Assembly (NCBI GenBank): GCA_028280915.1
Contig: JANQKX010000185.1
Span: forward strand, 1-21,394
DNA length: 21,394 bases
Source: Kiloniellaceae bacterium
GTDB taxonomy: Bacteria; Pseudomonadota; Alphaproteobacteria; Kiloniellales; Kiloniellaceae
Direction: 5' to 3'
The notes under the pieces were generated by a model. It was given only the letters and a program-made list of their open reading frames with translations, was not told the origin of the DNA and searched no databases. Made by a program: the position numbers and the translations under genes. This document shows, piece after piece, positions 1-7,509 of this stretch (within the stretch, counting starts at the first letter, position 1; each line of letters begins with the position of its first letter).

Positions 1-408
1 GTGATCAACGGCATGGAAAGCGTCAAGTCCCGCGCCGACGAGGCGGCCCGCCTCATCGCCTGGGGCTTCCGGGAGTTCAACAACTATCACCTCTTCAAGG
101 CCGGCGAGACGGTGGAGGACGCGCCCGTGTGGCTGGGCGATGCCAAAACCGTGCCCCTGCTGGTGGAAGAAGACGTCACCCTTACCCTGCCTCGTTTGTC
201 CCGCAAGGATATGAAGGTGACGGTCAACTACGATTCTCCCATCCCCGTGCCCATTCAAAAGGGTCAGCAACTGGCCACCCTGACCGTCTCGGCGCCTGAT
301 TTTGACACGCTAAGCGTACCCCTGGTGGCCGGGGCCGACGTGGGTCAGTTGGACCCTTTCGGGCGCATTGTGGCCAGCGTGCGCTTTTTGGTGTTCGGCG
401 GCCCCTGA
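1..408 (+). CDS. D-alanyl-D-alanine carboxypeptidase, C-terminal part (partial)
   Basis: The reading frame is open from base 1, so the gene starts before the window; 135 residues are visible, ending in TGA at 406-408. They match the end of a PBP5/6-type (DacA/DacC) carboxypeptidase, which removes the terminal D-Ala from peptidoglycan stem peptides in the periplasm. Visible features are the end of the catalytic domain (ARLIAWGFREFNNY) and the beta-rich PBP5_C domain (VPLLVEEDVTLTLPR, then a region on Pro-Val-Pro and Lys-Gly-Gln). The catalytic SxxK, SxN and KTG motifs would lie upstream. The usual C-terminal membrane anchor is represented by the last stretch, GRIVASVRFLVFGGP. Only 2 nt separate it from tmk, so the two are probably cotranscribed. 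The GTG at base 1 is just an internal codon. Confidence 0.85.
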   Translation: MINGMESVKSRADEAARLIAWGFREFNNYHLFKAGETVEDAPVWLGDAKTVPLLVEEDVTLTLPRLSRKDMKVTVNYDSPIPVPIQKGQQLATLTVSAPDFDTLSVPLVAGADVGQLDPFGRIVASVRFLVFGGP

Positions 409-410
409 TC

Positions 411-1064
411 ATGGCCCAGGGGGTCTTCATCACCTTCGAGGGCGGGGAGGGGGCCGGCAAGTCCACCCAGGTGAAGGCCCTGGCGCAAAGCCTGCGGCAA
501 AAGGGCCAAACGGTTCTCACCACGCGGGAGCCCGGCGGCAGTCCCGGCGCGGAAAACATCCGCGGCCTGCTGCTGGAAGGGGAAGCGAGCCGCTGGGACG
601 CCCGCAGCGAGGCCTTGTTGCATTTCATCGCCCGGCGGGACCATGCGCAAAAGGTGATCTTGCCCGCCTTGCGTCGGGGCGACTGGGTGCTGTGCGATCG
701 TTTCTCCGATTCCACCATGGCTTATCAAGGCTACGGGCACCAGTTGGGCCGCGCGGCCATCGAGGCCATTGCCGAAACGGCTCTGGGCGATCTTGACCGC
801 GATCTGCTCACGCCGCGCTTGACCATCATCCTGGACCTGGCGGTGGCCGTCGGCTTGGAGCGGGCCAAATCGAGGGGTGCGGGCGCCGACCGCTACGAGA
901 GCATGGACCTGGCCTTCCACGAGCGCCTGCGCCAGGGCTTTCTGCAAATTGCCAAGGATCATCCCGCCCGTTGCGCAGTCCTATCGGCGGAACCGGCGGC
1001 GGATCAGGTCGCCGCGGACATTCTGTCGCTGGTGGAACAGCGCTTTTCCGGCGAAGCGTCATGA
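411..1064 (+). CDS. tmk: Thymidylate kinase
   Basis: This 217-residue protein, normal for the family, phosphorylates dTMP to dTDP with ATP in the cytoplasm, an essential step in dTTP synthesis. The P-loop GGEGAGKST is at residues 11-19, the dTMP-binding TREPGGSPGAE at 38-48 and the DRF motif at 96-98, followed by SDSTMAYQGYG. An Arg-containing LID-like stretch (RAKSRGAGADRYE) covers about 151-163. The ATG at 411 follows the upstream stop by 2 nt. The gene ends by overlapping the holB start as ATGA. The tmk-holB pairing is widespread in bacteria and suggests coordinated supply of replication components. Nothing looks unusual. Confidence 0.96.
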   Translation: MAQGVFITFEGGEGAGKSTQVKALAQSLRQKGQTVLTTREPGGSPGAENIRGLLLEGEASRWDARSEALLHFIARRDHAQKVILPALRRGDWVLCDRFSDSTMAYQGYGHQLGRAAIEAIAETALGDLDRDLLTPRLTIILDLAVAVGLERAKSRGAGADRYESMDLAFHERLRQGFLQIAKDHPARCAVLSAEPAADQVAADILSLVEQRFSGEAS

Positions 1065-2155
1065 GCGACAGCGCCTCCGCCGAGATCCTGGAGCCCTGGT
1101 GCAACCCGGAGCTCACCGGGCACAAGGCGGCGCAAGCGCGGCTGCAGCAGGCCTTCGCGTCGGGCCGTTTGCCCCATGCCTGGCTGATCAGCGGTCCCCG
1201 TGGCATCGGCAAGGCCACCTTGGCCTTTCGCTTCGCCCGCTATGTGCTCTCCGACGGCGGGCCGAAGGATATGTTCGGGGCGCCGGCGGCGGATCTTTAC
1301 ATGGACTCTTCCGAAGGGGTGTTTCGCCGTGTGGCGGCGGAAGGACACAGCGACCTCATGACCCTGCGCCGCCGGGCGGATGACAAGGGCAAGGTGCCGG
1401 CCACCATTTCCATTGACGAAACCCGCAAGGTCATCGGCTTTTTGCGCATGACCTCGGCCGAAGGCGGCTGGCGGGTCGTGGTCGTGGACGCGGTGGATGA
1501 AATGACTCACAACGCCGCCAACGCCTTGTTGAAGGTCCTGGAAGAGCCGCCGGCCCGGACTGTGTTGTTGCTGGTTTGCCATCGCCCCGGGCAAATCCTG
1601 GCCACCATCCGCTCCCGCTGCTGCCAGCTTCCCCTGGCGCCCTTGCCCGAGGCGGAGCTTGTGGGCCTTTTGACCGAAAAGGCACCGAACCTCTCCGAGG
1701 CGGAGCGCCTCAGCCTCGCCCGCCTGTCCGAAGGCTCCATTGGCCGTGCCCTGGATCTGCTGCAAAGCGGCGGCCTGGCTTTGATGGCCGACTTGCTCAA
1801 GGTCTTGGGCGACCTGCCGACCCTGAAGATCCAGACCCTGCATCAGCTGGGGGACCGGCTCTCCAAGGCGTCGGATGATCAGCCCTTCCGGACCGGCAGC
1901 CAGTTGCTGCTCTGGTGGCTGGCGCGCCTGGTGCGGGCGGGGGCCTGCGAGACCCTGCCCGAGGAAATCGTACCCGGCGAGTCAGGCCTGATGCGACGCC
2001 TGCTGGACCTCAAGGCGCCGCTCCAGTGGCTGGAGGACCGGGATCAAATCGCTCAGCTGTTTGGCGAGACGGAGCGGGCCAGCCTGGACCGCAAGCAGGC
2101 GGTGATCAACGGATTGCTTTGCCTGCAAGGCAATTACGCAAAAACAGCCCGGTGA
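1061..2155 (+). CDS. holB: DNA polymerase III subunit delta prime
   Basis: 364 residues. It is the delta-prime subunit of the clamp loader that places the beta sliding clamp on DNA. The AAA+ fold is seen in a Walker A-like GPRGIGKAT (residues 45-53), a Walker B-like region VVVDAVDEM followed by NAANALLKVLEEPP (about 140-164), and the SRC motif at 185-187. I see no four-Cys zinc cluster of the kind found in E. coli delta prime. An insert at about 65-115 between Walker A and the next core segment fits alphaproteobacterial forms. The start is the ATG at 1061, which overlaps the tmk stop (ATGA); the upstream in-frame start at 971 would lie inside tmk. It is the last + strand gene before two minus-strand genes. 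Confidence 0.93.
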   Translation: MSDSASAEILEPWCNPELTGHKAAQARLQQAFASGRLPHAWLISGPRGIGKATLAFRFARYVLSDGGPKDMFGAPAADLYMDSSEGVFRRVAAEGHSDLMTLRRRADDKGKVPATISIDETRKVIGFLRMTSAEGGWRVVVVDAVDEMTHNAANALLKVLEEPPARTVLLLVCHRPGQILATIRSRCCQLPLAPLPEAELVGLLTEKAPNLSEAERLSLARLSEGSIGRALDLLQSGGLALMADLLKVLGDLPTLKIQTLHQLGDRLSKASDDQPFRTGSQLLLWWLARLVRAGACETLPEEIVPGESGLMRRLLDLKAPLQWLEDRDQIAQLFGETERASLDRKQAVINGLLCLQGNYAKTAR

Positions 2156-2195
2156 GTTTCCTCGGACAGTCTTTGTTCAGAATGAAAAAGGCCGT

Positions 2196-3218
2196 CTATT
2201 CCGATTGCTGCTTCAATCGAATACCGGAGAGGAAACCCGAGCTGTCGGCCACGGAGGGCACTTGAGTGCAAAACCAGAATGGCAAGCCCACTTCCTGGCG
2301 ATCGTACATGGGTCTGATGTCCGGGTGCCCCGGAAAGACCAAATGGTATTCATCCACTGGAACCGTCAGGCTTGAGCAAATGCCCGAAGCCGCCAGCGTG
2401 GTCATGGCCCGGGCCTGATCCACGGCCTCGCCAAAAAAGACAACCGACGGCGCCGAAAGGGCCTTAATCAGGTTTTCCGTCATCAAGGGGGCGGTCCCGG
2501 CGAAATTTATGCTTGAAATCTGGTTGGGCCCCGCCGCGGTCAGCAGAAAGTCGAGCTTGTCGCGCTTTTTGTGGGCGCCGACGAATTGCTCGAACGCCAA
2601 GTTGCTGGAGCAGGAATCGAGAATAACGGCGTATTTGCCGGGAAACTCATCAAGGGTATCCAGCAACAACGAGACGGGAATGTAGATCTGTTCCTTGAGG
2701 GAGAGGGCCGGAATACTGGGCTCTTCCTCCGACCAGAAAACCAACACGTAGTCATCGGGCGAATCCGCGTTTTCCGTAATTCTCCCGATCCTCTCAGGGA
2801 CCGCTGAAAAGCGGCCCCACTCCGAATAGGTGCCGCCGTGACCGGAGAGGAAAAAGATCAGGTAATCCTCCGGCCCGGATTTTTCCGCAAGCCGCCGAAT
2901 GGCGTCCAGAACCTTTGGGCCGCTGGCCTTTTCTTCGGTCAGCCCGATGATGTTTTGGTCGGGGATATCAAGTGCCTTTGCCAGTTCATCCGTGACCGAA
3001 TTGACGGCATTCGTGCAGACCTCGGGCGCCACATCGTGCCGGTAGGGAGGACAGGCGCTGACCGCGAGCAAAAACATGTCCATGGCCGGATCTTGCGCTT
3101 GCGAGGGAGTGACCCACGAGGACGATAGACCCATGGTGGCTAAATGAAAGATTGCCACCAACAACAAGCCTCTCGTGTAGGACGCGACCTTATGGGCCCC
3201 CCCTCGCCAACCTGCCAT
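2196..3218 (-). CDS. Exported caspase-like (clan CD) cysteine protease
   Basis: 340 residues with an N-terminal export signal (hydrophobic GLLLVAIFHLATMG at about 17-30, likely cleavage after SQAQ near 42). The rest resembles a caspase/metacaspase p20-type domain: a strand ending in YLIFFLSGHGG carries the putative catalytic His127, and YAVILDSCSSN carries the putative nucleophile Cys203. That His-then-Cys order and the strand context are typical of peptidase family C14. Such proteases usually cut after Arg/Lys (metacaspases) or Asp (caspases); specificity cannot be read here. No extra recognised domain follows. It lies 38 bp downstream of the Gly/Pro-repeat gene on the same strand, so the two are probably cotranscribed. 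The pair sits between holB and metG. The ribosome-binding site before the ATG at 3218 is weak. A C13 or C25 relative cannot be excluded, but clan CD is likely. Confidence 0.75.
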   Translation of the reverse strand: MAGWRGGAHKVASYTRGLLLVAIFHLATMGLSSSWVTPSQAQDPAMDMFLLAVSACPPYRHDVAPEVCTNAVNSVTDELAKALDIPDQNIIGLTEEKASGPKVLDAIRRLAEKSGPEDYLIFFLSGHGGTYSEWGRFSAVPERIGRITENADSPDDYVLVFWSEEEPSIPALSLKEQIYIPVSLLLDTLDEFPGKYAVILDSCSSNLAFEQFVGAHKKRDKLDFLLTAAGPNQISSINFAGTAPLMTENLIKALSAPSVVFFGEAVDQARAMTTLAASGICSSLTVPVDEYHLVFPGHPDIRPMYDRQEVGLPFWFCTQVPSVADSSGFLSGIRLKQQSE

Positions 3219-3256
3219 GGGAAATACCCTTTTGCCTTTTTAGTTTTCCACTTTGT

Positions 3257-3961
3257 TTAGTGTTCGACTTTACCATTTATCGCGGCGCAATCGGACTCCG
3301 TATTCGCAATTACCGCCACGACCCGCGGGGTGCCGCCCTCCTCCGAGGACCCTGTTTCAAGATCTCCTTGCGGGACTTCAAGACTGCACATGACGGGCTG
3401 GGCAGGAGAGGCGTGATGAGCCGAGCCATGGGACGCCTTGTCTCCGCCCGGATACTGATGTCCGTACCAGGACGCCATAGAGTAGGGAACCGCGTAAGGG
3501 TAATAAACAACGACAGGCCCCTGAGGGAAGGGGGGACCATAAGAATAAGCTGGACCTTGCGGAAACGGCGGCCCGTAGGAATAGGCTGGCCCTTGCGGGA
3601 AAGGCGGCCCGTAGGAATAAGCGGGGCCCTGCGGGAAGGGCGGTCCATAGGAGTAGGCCGGCCCCTGCGGAAAAGGTGGCCCATAAGAGTAGGACGCTCC
3701 TTGGGGGAAGGGAGGACCTTGATAGAACATCGGTCCCTGCGGAAAGGGAGGGCCTTGGTAGAGTATCGGTCCTTGAGGGAAGGGCGGTCCTAGATCGAAG
3801 ACCGGACCTTGTCCATAAAGAGGCCCCAGGGCGCTCGACCCGCCTTGCGTTTCATCCGGCGTGCCGGAAAAACTATCTTTCACACCTAAACTGAAGAAGC
3901 TGATTGAAACAAAAACAATTGAAAAAACGGCGATTGTTGCGCTTCTCTTCAGGCGTAGCAT
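3257..3961 (-). CDS. Secreted Gly/Pro/Tyr-rich 12-residue-repeat protein
   Basis: 234 residues. A basic start and hydrophobic segment (about residues 9-26) suggest a signal peptide or anchor. Residues 46-153 are nine contiguous 12-residue units of type GPPFPQGPAYSY: a degenerate first unit (GPLYGQG), then eight with intact GPPFPQG beginning at residues 58, 70, 82, 94, 106, 118, 130 and 142. Four consecutive units are identical. The tail is Tyr- and His-rich, with one Cys at 192 and one at 225. The composition suggests an extended, flexible surface or matrix protein; no enzyme motif is visible and I do not recognise a family. The ATG at 3961 is preceded by a good AGGAGA ribosome-binding site. 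The caspase-like gene follows 38 bp downstream, making the repeat protein a possible substrate or partner (inference). Repeat number may vary by slippage. Confidence 0.75.
   Translation of the reverse strand: MLRLKRSATIAVFSIVFVSISFFSLGVKDSFSGTPDETQGGSSALGPLYGQGPVFDLGPPFPQGPILYQGPPFPQGPMFYQGPPFPQGASYSYGPPFPQGPAYSYGPPFPQGPAYSYGPPFPQGPAYSYGPPFPQGPAYSYGPPFPQGPVVVYYPYAVPYSMASWYGHQYPGGDKASHGSAHHASPAQPVMCSLEVPQGDLETGSSEEGGTPRVVAVIANTESDCAAINGKVEH
3503..3826 (-). repeat. 36-bp coding tandem repeat (nine units)
   Basis: Nine head-to-tail 36-bp units encode the 12-residue Gly/Pro repeats of the gene at 3257-3961. Units near the centre encode identical peptides but differ at some third positions, so the array is not freshly homogenised. 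Because the unit is a multiple of three, gain or loss of copies keeps the frame. Confidence 0.9.
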
Positions 3962-4338
3962 CTTTTTCTCCTATTTCATTTTTGTTTTTCCCACCAACTA
4001 AAAATTCCATTACCGAAAAGGTTCTATTTTGAATGTTAGACATGCAACGAGAAAATAACAACTATAAATCGGTTGACGGTAAATTGTGGATAAAATCCTC
4101 GACTCCGCGGGCTGATTTCCGGCTCGTCGCGCTGACCTTGCTTTCTGCCTGGCGCCTTAAAAAGAGCTGATAGGGGCTGCGTACCCAAGGACCTGTTTAA
4201 CGGTTGGTGCCGTTTGTCCATGGGTTTGACTTGCGCTCGCTGCGGACGGGCCCTAAAAAGCCGGAACCATCATGGGGCCGGTGAGGAACACGTGCCGATT
4301 CTAGCCCGCCCTCCAATCGATCCTTGCAGACGAGACCC
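3962..4338. other. 377-bp intergenic region between divergent genes
   Basis: This separates the minus-strand repeat-protein gene from metG. The left half (to about 4080) is clearly AT-rich; the right half is closer to the genome average. It must hold the promoter for the minus-strand pair and probably one for metG. A TTGACT at 4226-4231 resembles a -35 box, but no convincing -10 lies at 16-18 bp, so I call no promoter. A 61-codon minus-strand ORF (4036-4221) has no domain or ribosome-binding site and is not called. No tRNA, clear terminator or insertion-sequence end was seen. Confidence 0.5.
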
Positions 4339-5886
4339 ATGACCAAGTCCTTTTACATCACCACGCCGATCTACTACGTCAACGACGCGCCTCATATCGG
4401 CCATGCCTATACCACGCTGGCCTGCGACGTCTTGGCCCGCTTCAAGCGTTTGGACGGCTTCGATGTCCGCTTTTTGACCGGCACCGACGAGCACGGCCAG
4501 AAGGTGGAAAAATCCGCCCAGGCCGCCGGCATGGACCCCCAGGCCTTCACCGACCAAGTCTCGCAGAACTTTCGCGACCTGACGGCGGCCTTCGATTTCT
4601 CCAATGACGATTTCATCCGCACCACCGAGGCGCGCCACAAAACCTCCTGCCAGGCCCTGTGGGAAAAGCTGGTGGCCGCCGGCGATATCTACCTGGCCAG
4701 CTATCCCGGCTGGTACGCGGTGCGGGACGAAGCCTTTTACGACGAAAAAGAGCTGACCAAAAACGAGGACGGCAAGATGATCGCCCCCAGCGGGGCCGAG
4801 TGCGAGTGGGTGGAGGAGCCCTCGTACTTCTTCCGTCTCTCCGCCTGGCAGGACCGCCTGCTGGATTTTTACGAAGCCAATCCCGACTTCATCGGCCCCA
4901 CCAGCCGGCGCAACGAGGTGCTGTCCTTCGTGCGCGGCGGCCTGAAGGATCTCTCGGTCAGCCGCACCACCTTCAGCTGGGGCATCCCCGTGCCCGGCGA
5001 CGCGGATCACATCATGTATGTCTGGCTCGACGCGCTGACCAACTACATCACCGCCGTGGGCTATCCCGACGAGGACAGCCCGGCCTACAAGACCTTCTGG
5101 CCGGCCGATTTGCACATGGTGGGCAAGGATATCCTGCGCTTTCACGCGGTTTATTGGCCGGCTTTTCTGCTGTCGGCGGGGGTGGCCCCGCCCAAGCGGG
5201 TCTTTGCCCACGGCTGGTGGACCAACGAGGGGCAGAAGATCTCCAAGTCCCTGGGCAACGTGATCGACCCTCACCAGTTGATCGAGACCTACGGCCTGGA
5301 TCAGGTGCGCTACTTCCTCCTGCGCGAGGTGCCCTTCGGCAACGACGGGGACTTTTCCAAGCGGGCCATGATCGGGCGCATGAACTACGACCTGGCCAAT
5401 CAGTTCGGCAACCTGGCCCAGCGGGTCTTGTCCATGATCGCCAAGAACTGTGGCGGTCAGGTGCCCGCGCCCGGCGCCTTCACCCAGGCGGACGAGGATC
5501 TGATGGGCAACGCGGCCCGTTTGCTGGCGCAACTGCGCGGCTTTTATGACGAGCAGGCCTTCCACAAGGCGCTGGAGGCCACCTGGGCCGTGGTCTCCCA
5601 GGCCAATGCCTACGTGGATGAGCAGGCGCCATGGGCCCTGCGCAAAACTGATCCCGCGCGCATGGGCACGGTGCTCTATGTCCTGGCGGAAAGCGTGCGT
5701 TGCCTGGCGCTCCTGACTCAGCCGGTCATGCCCCAATCCATGGCCAAGATGCTGGACCAGCTGGCAGTGGCCGCGGACGATCGGGACTTCACCGCGCTGA
5801 GCAAAAACTTGGTGGCGGGCACGGCCCTGCCCAAGCCCAGCGGTGTGTTCCCCCGTTTTGTCGACGACAGCGAGAGCCAAGCGTAA
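4339..5886 (+). CDS. metG: Methionyl-tRNA synthetase
   Basis: 515 residues. It charges tRNA-Met with methionine in the cytoplasm. The class I signatures are present: HIGH at residues 19-22 and KISKS at 300-304, plus the MetRS-typical FLTGTDEHGQK and the WLDALTNYITAVG region. The insert between the Rossmann halves has no CxxC knuckles, as in the zinc-free form common in alphaproteobacteria, and there is no C-terminal Trbp111-like dimerisation domain. I chose the ATG at 4339 because MTKSFYITTPIYYVND matches the usual beginning; a TTG at 4324 is in frame but adds residues not typical of the family. It leads a + strand run with tatD 7 nt downstream. In relatives it usually follows holB directly; here two minus-strand genes intervene. 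Confidence 0.96.
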   Translation: MTKSFYITTPIYYVNDAPHIGHAYTTLACDVLARFKRLDGFDVRFLTGTDEHGQKVEKSAQAAGMDPQAFTDQVSQNFRDLTAAFDFSNDDFIRTTEARHKTSCQALWEKLVAAGDIYLASYPGWYAVRDEAFYDEKELTKNEDGKMIAPSGAECEWVEEPSYFFRLSAWQDRLLDFYEANPDFIGPTSRRNEVLSFVRGGLKDLSVSRTTFSWGIPVPGDADHIMYVWLDALTNYITAVGYPDEDSPAYKTFWPADLHMVGKDILRFHAVYWPAFLLSAGVAPPKRVFAHGWWTNEGQKISKSLGNVIDPHQLIETYGLDQVRYFLLREVPFGNDGDFSKRAMIGRMNYDLANQFGNLAQRVLSMIAKNCGGQVPAPGAFTQADEDLMGNAARLLAQLRGFYDEQAFHKALEATWAVVSQANAYVDEQAPWALRKTDPARMGTVLYVLAESVRCLALLTQPVMPQSMAKMLDQLAVAADDRDFTALSKNLVAGTALPKPSGVFPRFVDDSESQA

Positions 5887-5893
5887 GACGGTG

Positions 5894-6691
5894 ATGCCCA
5901 TGCTGGTCGATTCCCACTGCCATCTGGATTACCTGCAAAAGGACCACGACCTGGACGCGGTCGTGGGCCGGGCCGGGCGCGCCGGCGTGGGCACCTTGGT
6001 GACCATCTGCACCAAGCTGTCGGAATTTGAAATCGTCCTGGGCATTGCCGAGAGATACGACAACGTCTTTTGTTCCGTCGGCGTCCACCCCCATGAAGCC
6101 GAAGGGGAGGGCGTGAAAGACAGCGACCGCCTGATCGCCCTGGCCCGCCACGAAAGGGTGGTGGGTATCGGCGAGACCGGGCTGGACTACTACTACAATC
6201 ACAGTCCCCGGGAGGCCCAGATCGAAAGCTTCCGCGCCCATATCCAGGCGGCGCGCCAGACCGGGCTGCCGCTCATCGTGCACACCCGGGACGGGGAAGA
6301 CGACACCATCGAGATCCTAAGGGACGAGGTGGCCCGCGGCCCCTTTCCCGCGGTGATCCATTGTTTCACCGGCAGCGCCCAACTGGCCGCGGCCTGCCTG
6401 GAAATGGGTTTTTACATTTCTCTCGCCGGCGTGGTGACCTTTAAGAACGCAAAGGAGCTGCGGGAGGTTGCGGCCGGTGTGCCCCTGGACCGGCTCCTGG
6501 TGGAAACGGATTCCCCCTATCTGGCGCCGGTGCCCAAGCGGGGCAAAACCAACGAGCCCGCCTTCGTCATTCACACGGCGGCCTTTCTGGCCGAGCTGCG
6601 GGGCCTTGGCCCGGACCAGCTGGCGGAGGTCACCACGGACAACTTCTTCCGCCTCTTCGGCAAAGCGCAAAGGCCCCCAAGTTCCGCATGA
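5894..6691 (+). CDS. tatD: TatD-family metal-dependent hydrolase (DNase)
   Basis: 265 residues, the usual TatD/YcfH length. The family are TIM-barrel metalloenzymes with 3'-5' exonuclease activity on DNA, linked to repair of oxidised ends. The metal ligands are visible in order: HCH (residues 8-10), the Glu in GIGETGLDYYY, the His in VHTRD, the His in IHCFTG and the Asp in ETDSPYLAP. The start could be GTG 5891, ATG 5894 or ATG 5900; I use 5894, though MLVDSHCHLD from 5900 is equally typical. It follows metG by 7 nt and overlaps the next gene as ATGA, so translation is probably coupled. This metG-tatD-MBL order is familiar from alphaproteobacteria. The symbol is used in the family sense, as ycfH-type and tatD-type are not distinguished here. 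Confidence 0.92.
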   Translation: MPMLVDSHCHLDYLQKDHDLDAVVGRAGRAGVGTLVTICTKLSEFEIVLGIAERYDNVFCSVGVHPHEAEGEGVKDSDRLIALARHERVVGIGETGLDYYYNHSPREAQIESFRAHIQAARQTGLPLIVHTRDGEDDTIEILRDEVARGPFPAVIHCFTGSAQLAAACLEMGFYISLAGVVTFKNAKELREVAAGVPLDRLLVETDSPYLAPVPKRGKTNEPAFVIHTAAFLAELRGLGPDQLAEVTTDNFFRLFGKAQRPPSSA

Positions 6692-7509
6692 CCGCGCCTG
6701 ATCACAGCGACCTTGCCATGAAAGTGACCATACTGGGCTGCGGCGGGTCGGGCGGCGTGCCCCTGGCCAACGGCAAGCCCGGCGGCGACTGGGGCGTCTG
6801 CGATCCCGGCAACCCGAAAAACCGCCGCCAGCGGGTTTCGGTGCTGGTGGAGGCGGGGGGCCAGACCCTCCTGATCGACGCCTCCCCGGACCTGCGCCAG
6901 CAGATGCTGCAGAATCACATCGAAAAAATCGACGCCGTGCTGTTCACCCATGCCCACGCGGACCACTGCCACGGGCTGGACGAGCTGCGCAACATGGTGG
7001 CCTATGGCAAAAAGCCCATCCCCGCCTATATGGACAACGCCACCCGCCAGCTGCTGACCACCCGTTTTGCCTACGCCTTCGCCTCCTCGGCCGACCCGGA
7101 GAGTCTCTATCGCCCCTTGATGATCGACCGGGAGATCGACGGGCCGTTTCAAGTCGGCCCTCTGACGGTCATCCCATTTTCCCAAAACCACGGGCCGGAA
7201 GATACCCTGGGCTTCCGCATCGGCCCCATGGCCTATTCCACCGACGTGAAGACCCTGGACCAAACCGCATTTGATGTCCTGGCCGGGGTGGATCTCTGGA
7301 TCGTGGACTGCCTGCGGGACACTCCCCATCCGACCCATTCCCACACCGAGCAAACCTTTGGCTGGATCGAAACCGTGAAGCCCCGCCGGGCTGTTCTGAC
7401 CCACCTCAACCACCAGATCGATTACGAAGATTTGCGCCGCCGCTGCCCCCCAGGGGTCGAGCCCGGTTACGACGGCCTGGTGGTTGACTTGGCCCCTGAC
7501 CAGTCATGA
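6688..7509 (+). CDS. MBL-fold metallo-hydrolase (PhnP-like)
   Basis: 273 residues. The N-terminal VTILGCGGSGGVP and the HAHADH metal motif at 88-93 identify the metallo-beta-lactamase fold of the PhnP/RNase Z-like branch. Further likely ligands are the His in QNHGPEDTLGF, the Asp in YSTDVKTLD and the His in LTHLNHQID. PhnP itself is a cyclic phosphodiesterase of phosphonate breakdown. No phn genes are nearby and the metG-tatD setting is general, so a housekeeping phosphodiesterase role is more likely (inference). The ATG at 6688 overlaps the tatD stop; an alternative ATG at 6718 gives MKVTILGCGG, a beginning common in the family, and may be the true start. It ends as an ATGA overlap with the PAP2-like gene. 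Confidence 0.88.
   Translation: MTAPDHSDLAMKVTILGCGGSGGVPLANGKPGGDWGVCDPGNPKNRRQRVSVLVEAGGQTLLIDASPDLRQQMLQNHIEKIDAVLFTHAHADHCHGLDELRNMVAYGKKPIPAYMDNATRQLLTTRFAYAFASSADPESLYRPLMIDREIDGPFQVGPLTVIPFSQNHGPEDTLGFRIGPMAYSTDVKTLDQTAFDVLAGVDLWIVDCLRDTPHPTHSHTEQTFGWIETVKPRRAVLTHLNHQIDYEDLRRRCPPGVEPGYDGLVVDLAPDQS

Noticed and set aside
3152..3793. 213-codon + strand frame with its own Arg/Gly repeats
   Set aside because: It is the antisense reading of the repeat gene; the minus-strand frame has a ribosome-binding site, signal peptide and sensible composition.
3503..3826. Regular 36-bp repeats that might suggest a CRISPR array
   Set aside because: The units are contiguous without spacers, lie inside an open reading frame and encode a regular 12-residue peptide; there are no cas genes.
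4036..4221. 61-codon minus-strand frame in the gap before metG
   Set aside because: No ribosome-binding site, no domain and biased composition; probably chance.
4226..4259. Possible promoter for metG (TTGACT with TAAAAA)
   Set aside because: The spacing is about 22 bp, too long for a standard sigma-70 promoter.
4270..5901. 543-codon minus-strand frame
   Set aside because: It lies wholly opposite metG and has the His/Gly/Val-rich composition typical of antisense frames in GC-rich DNA.
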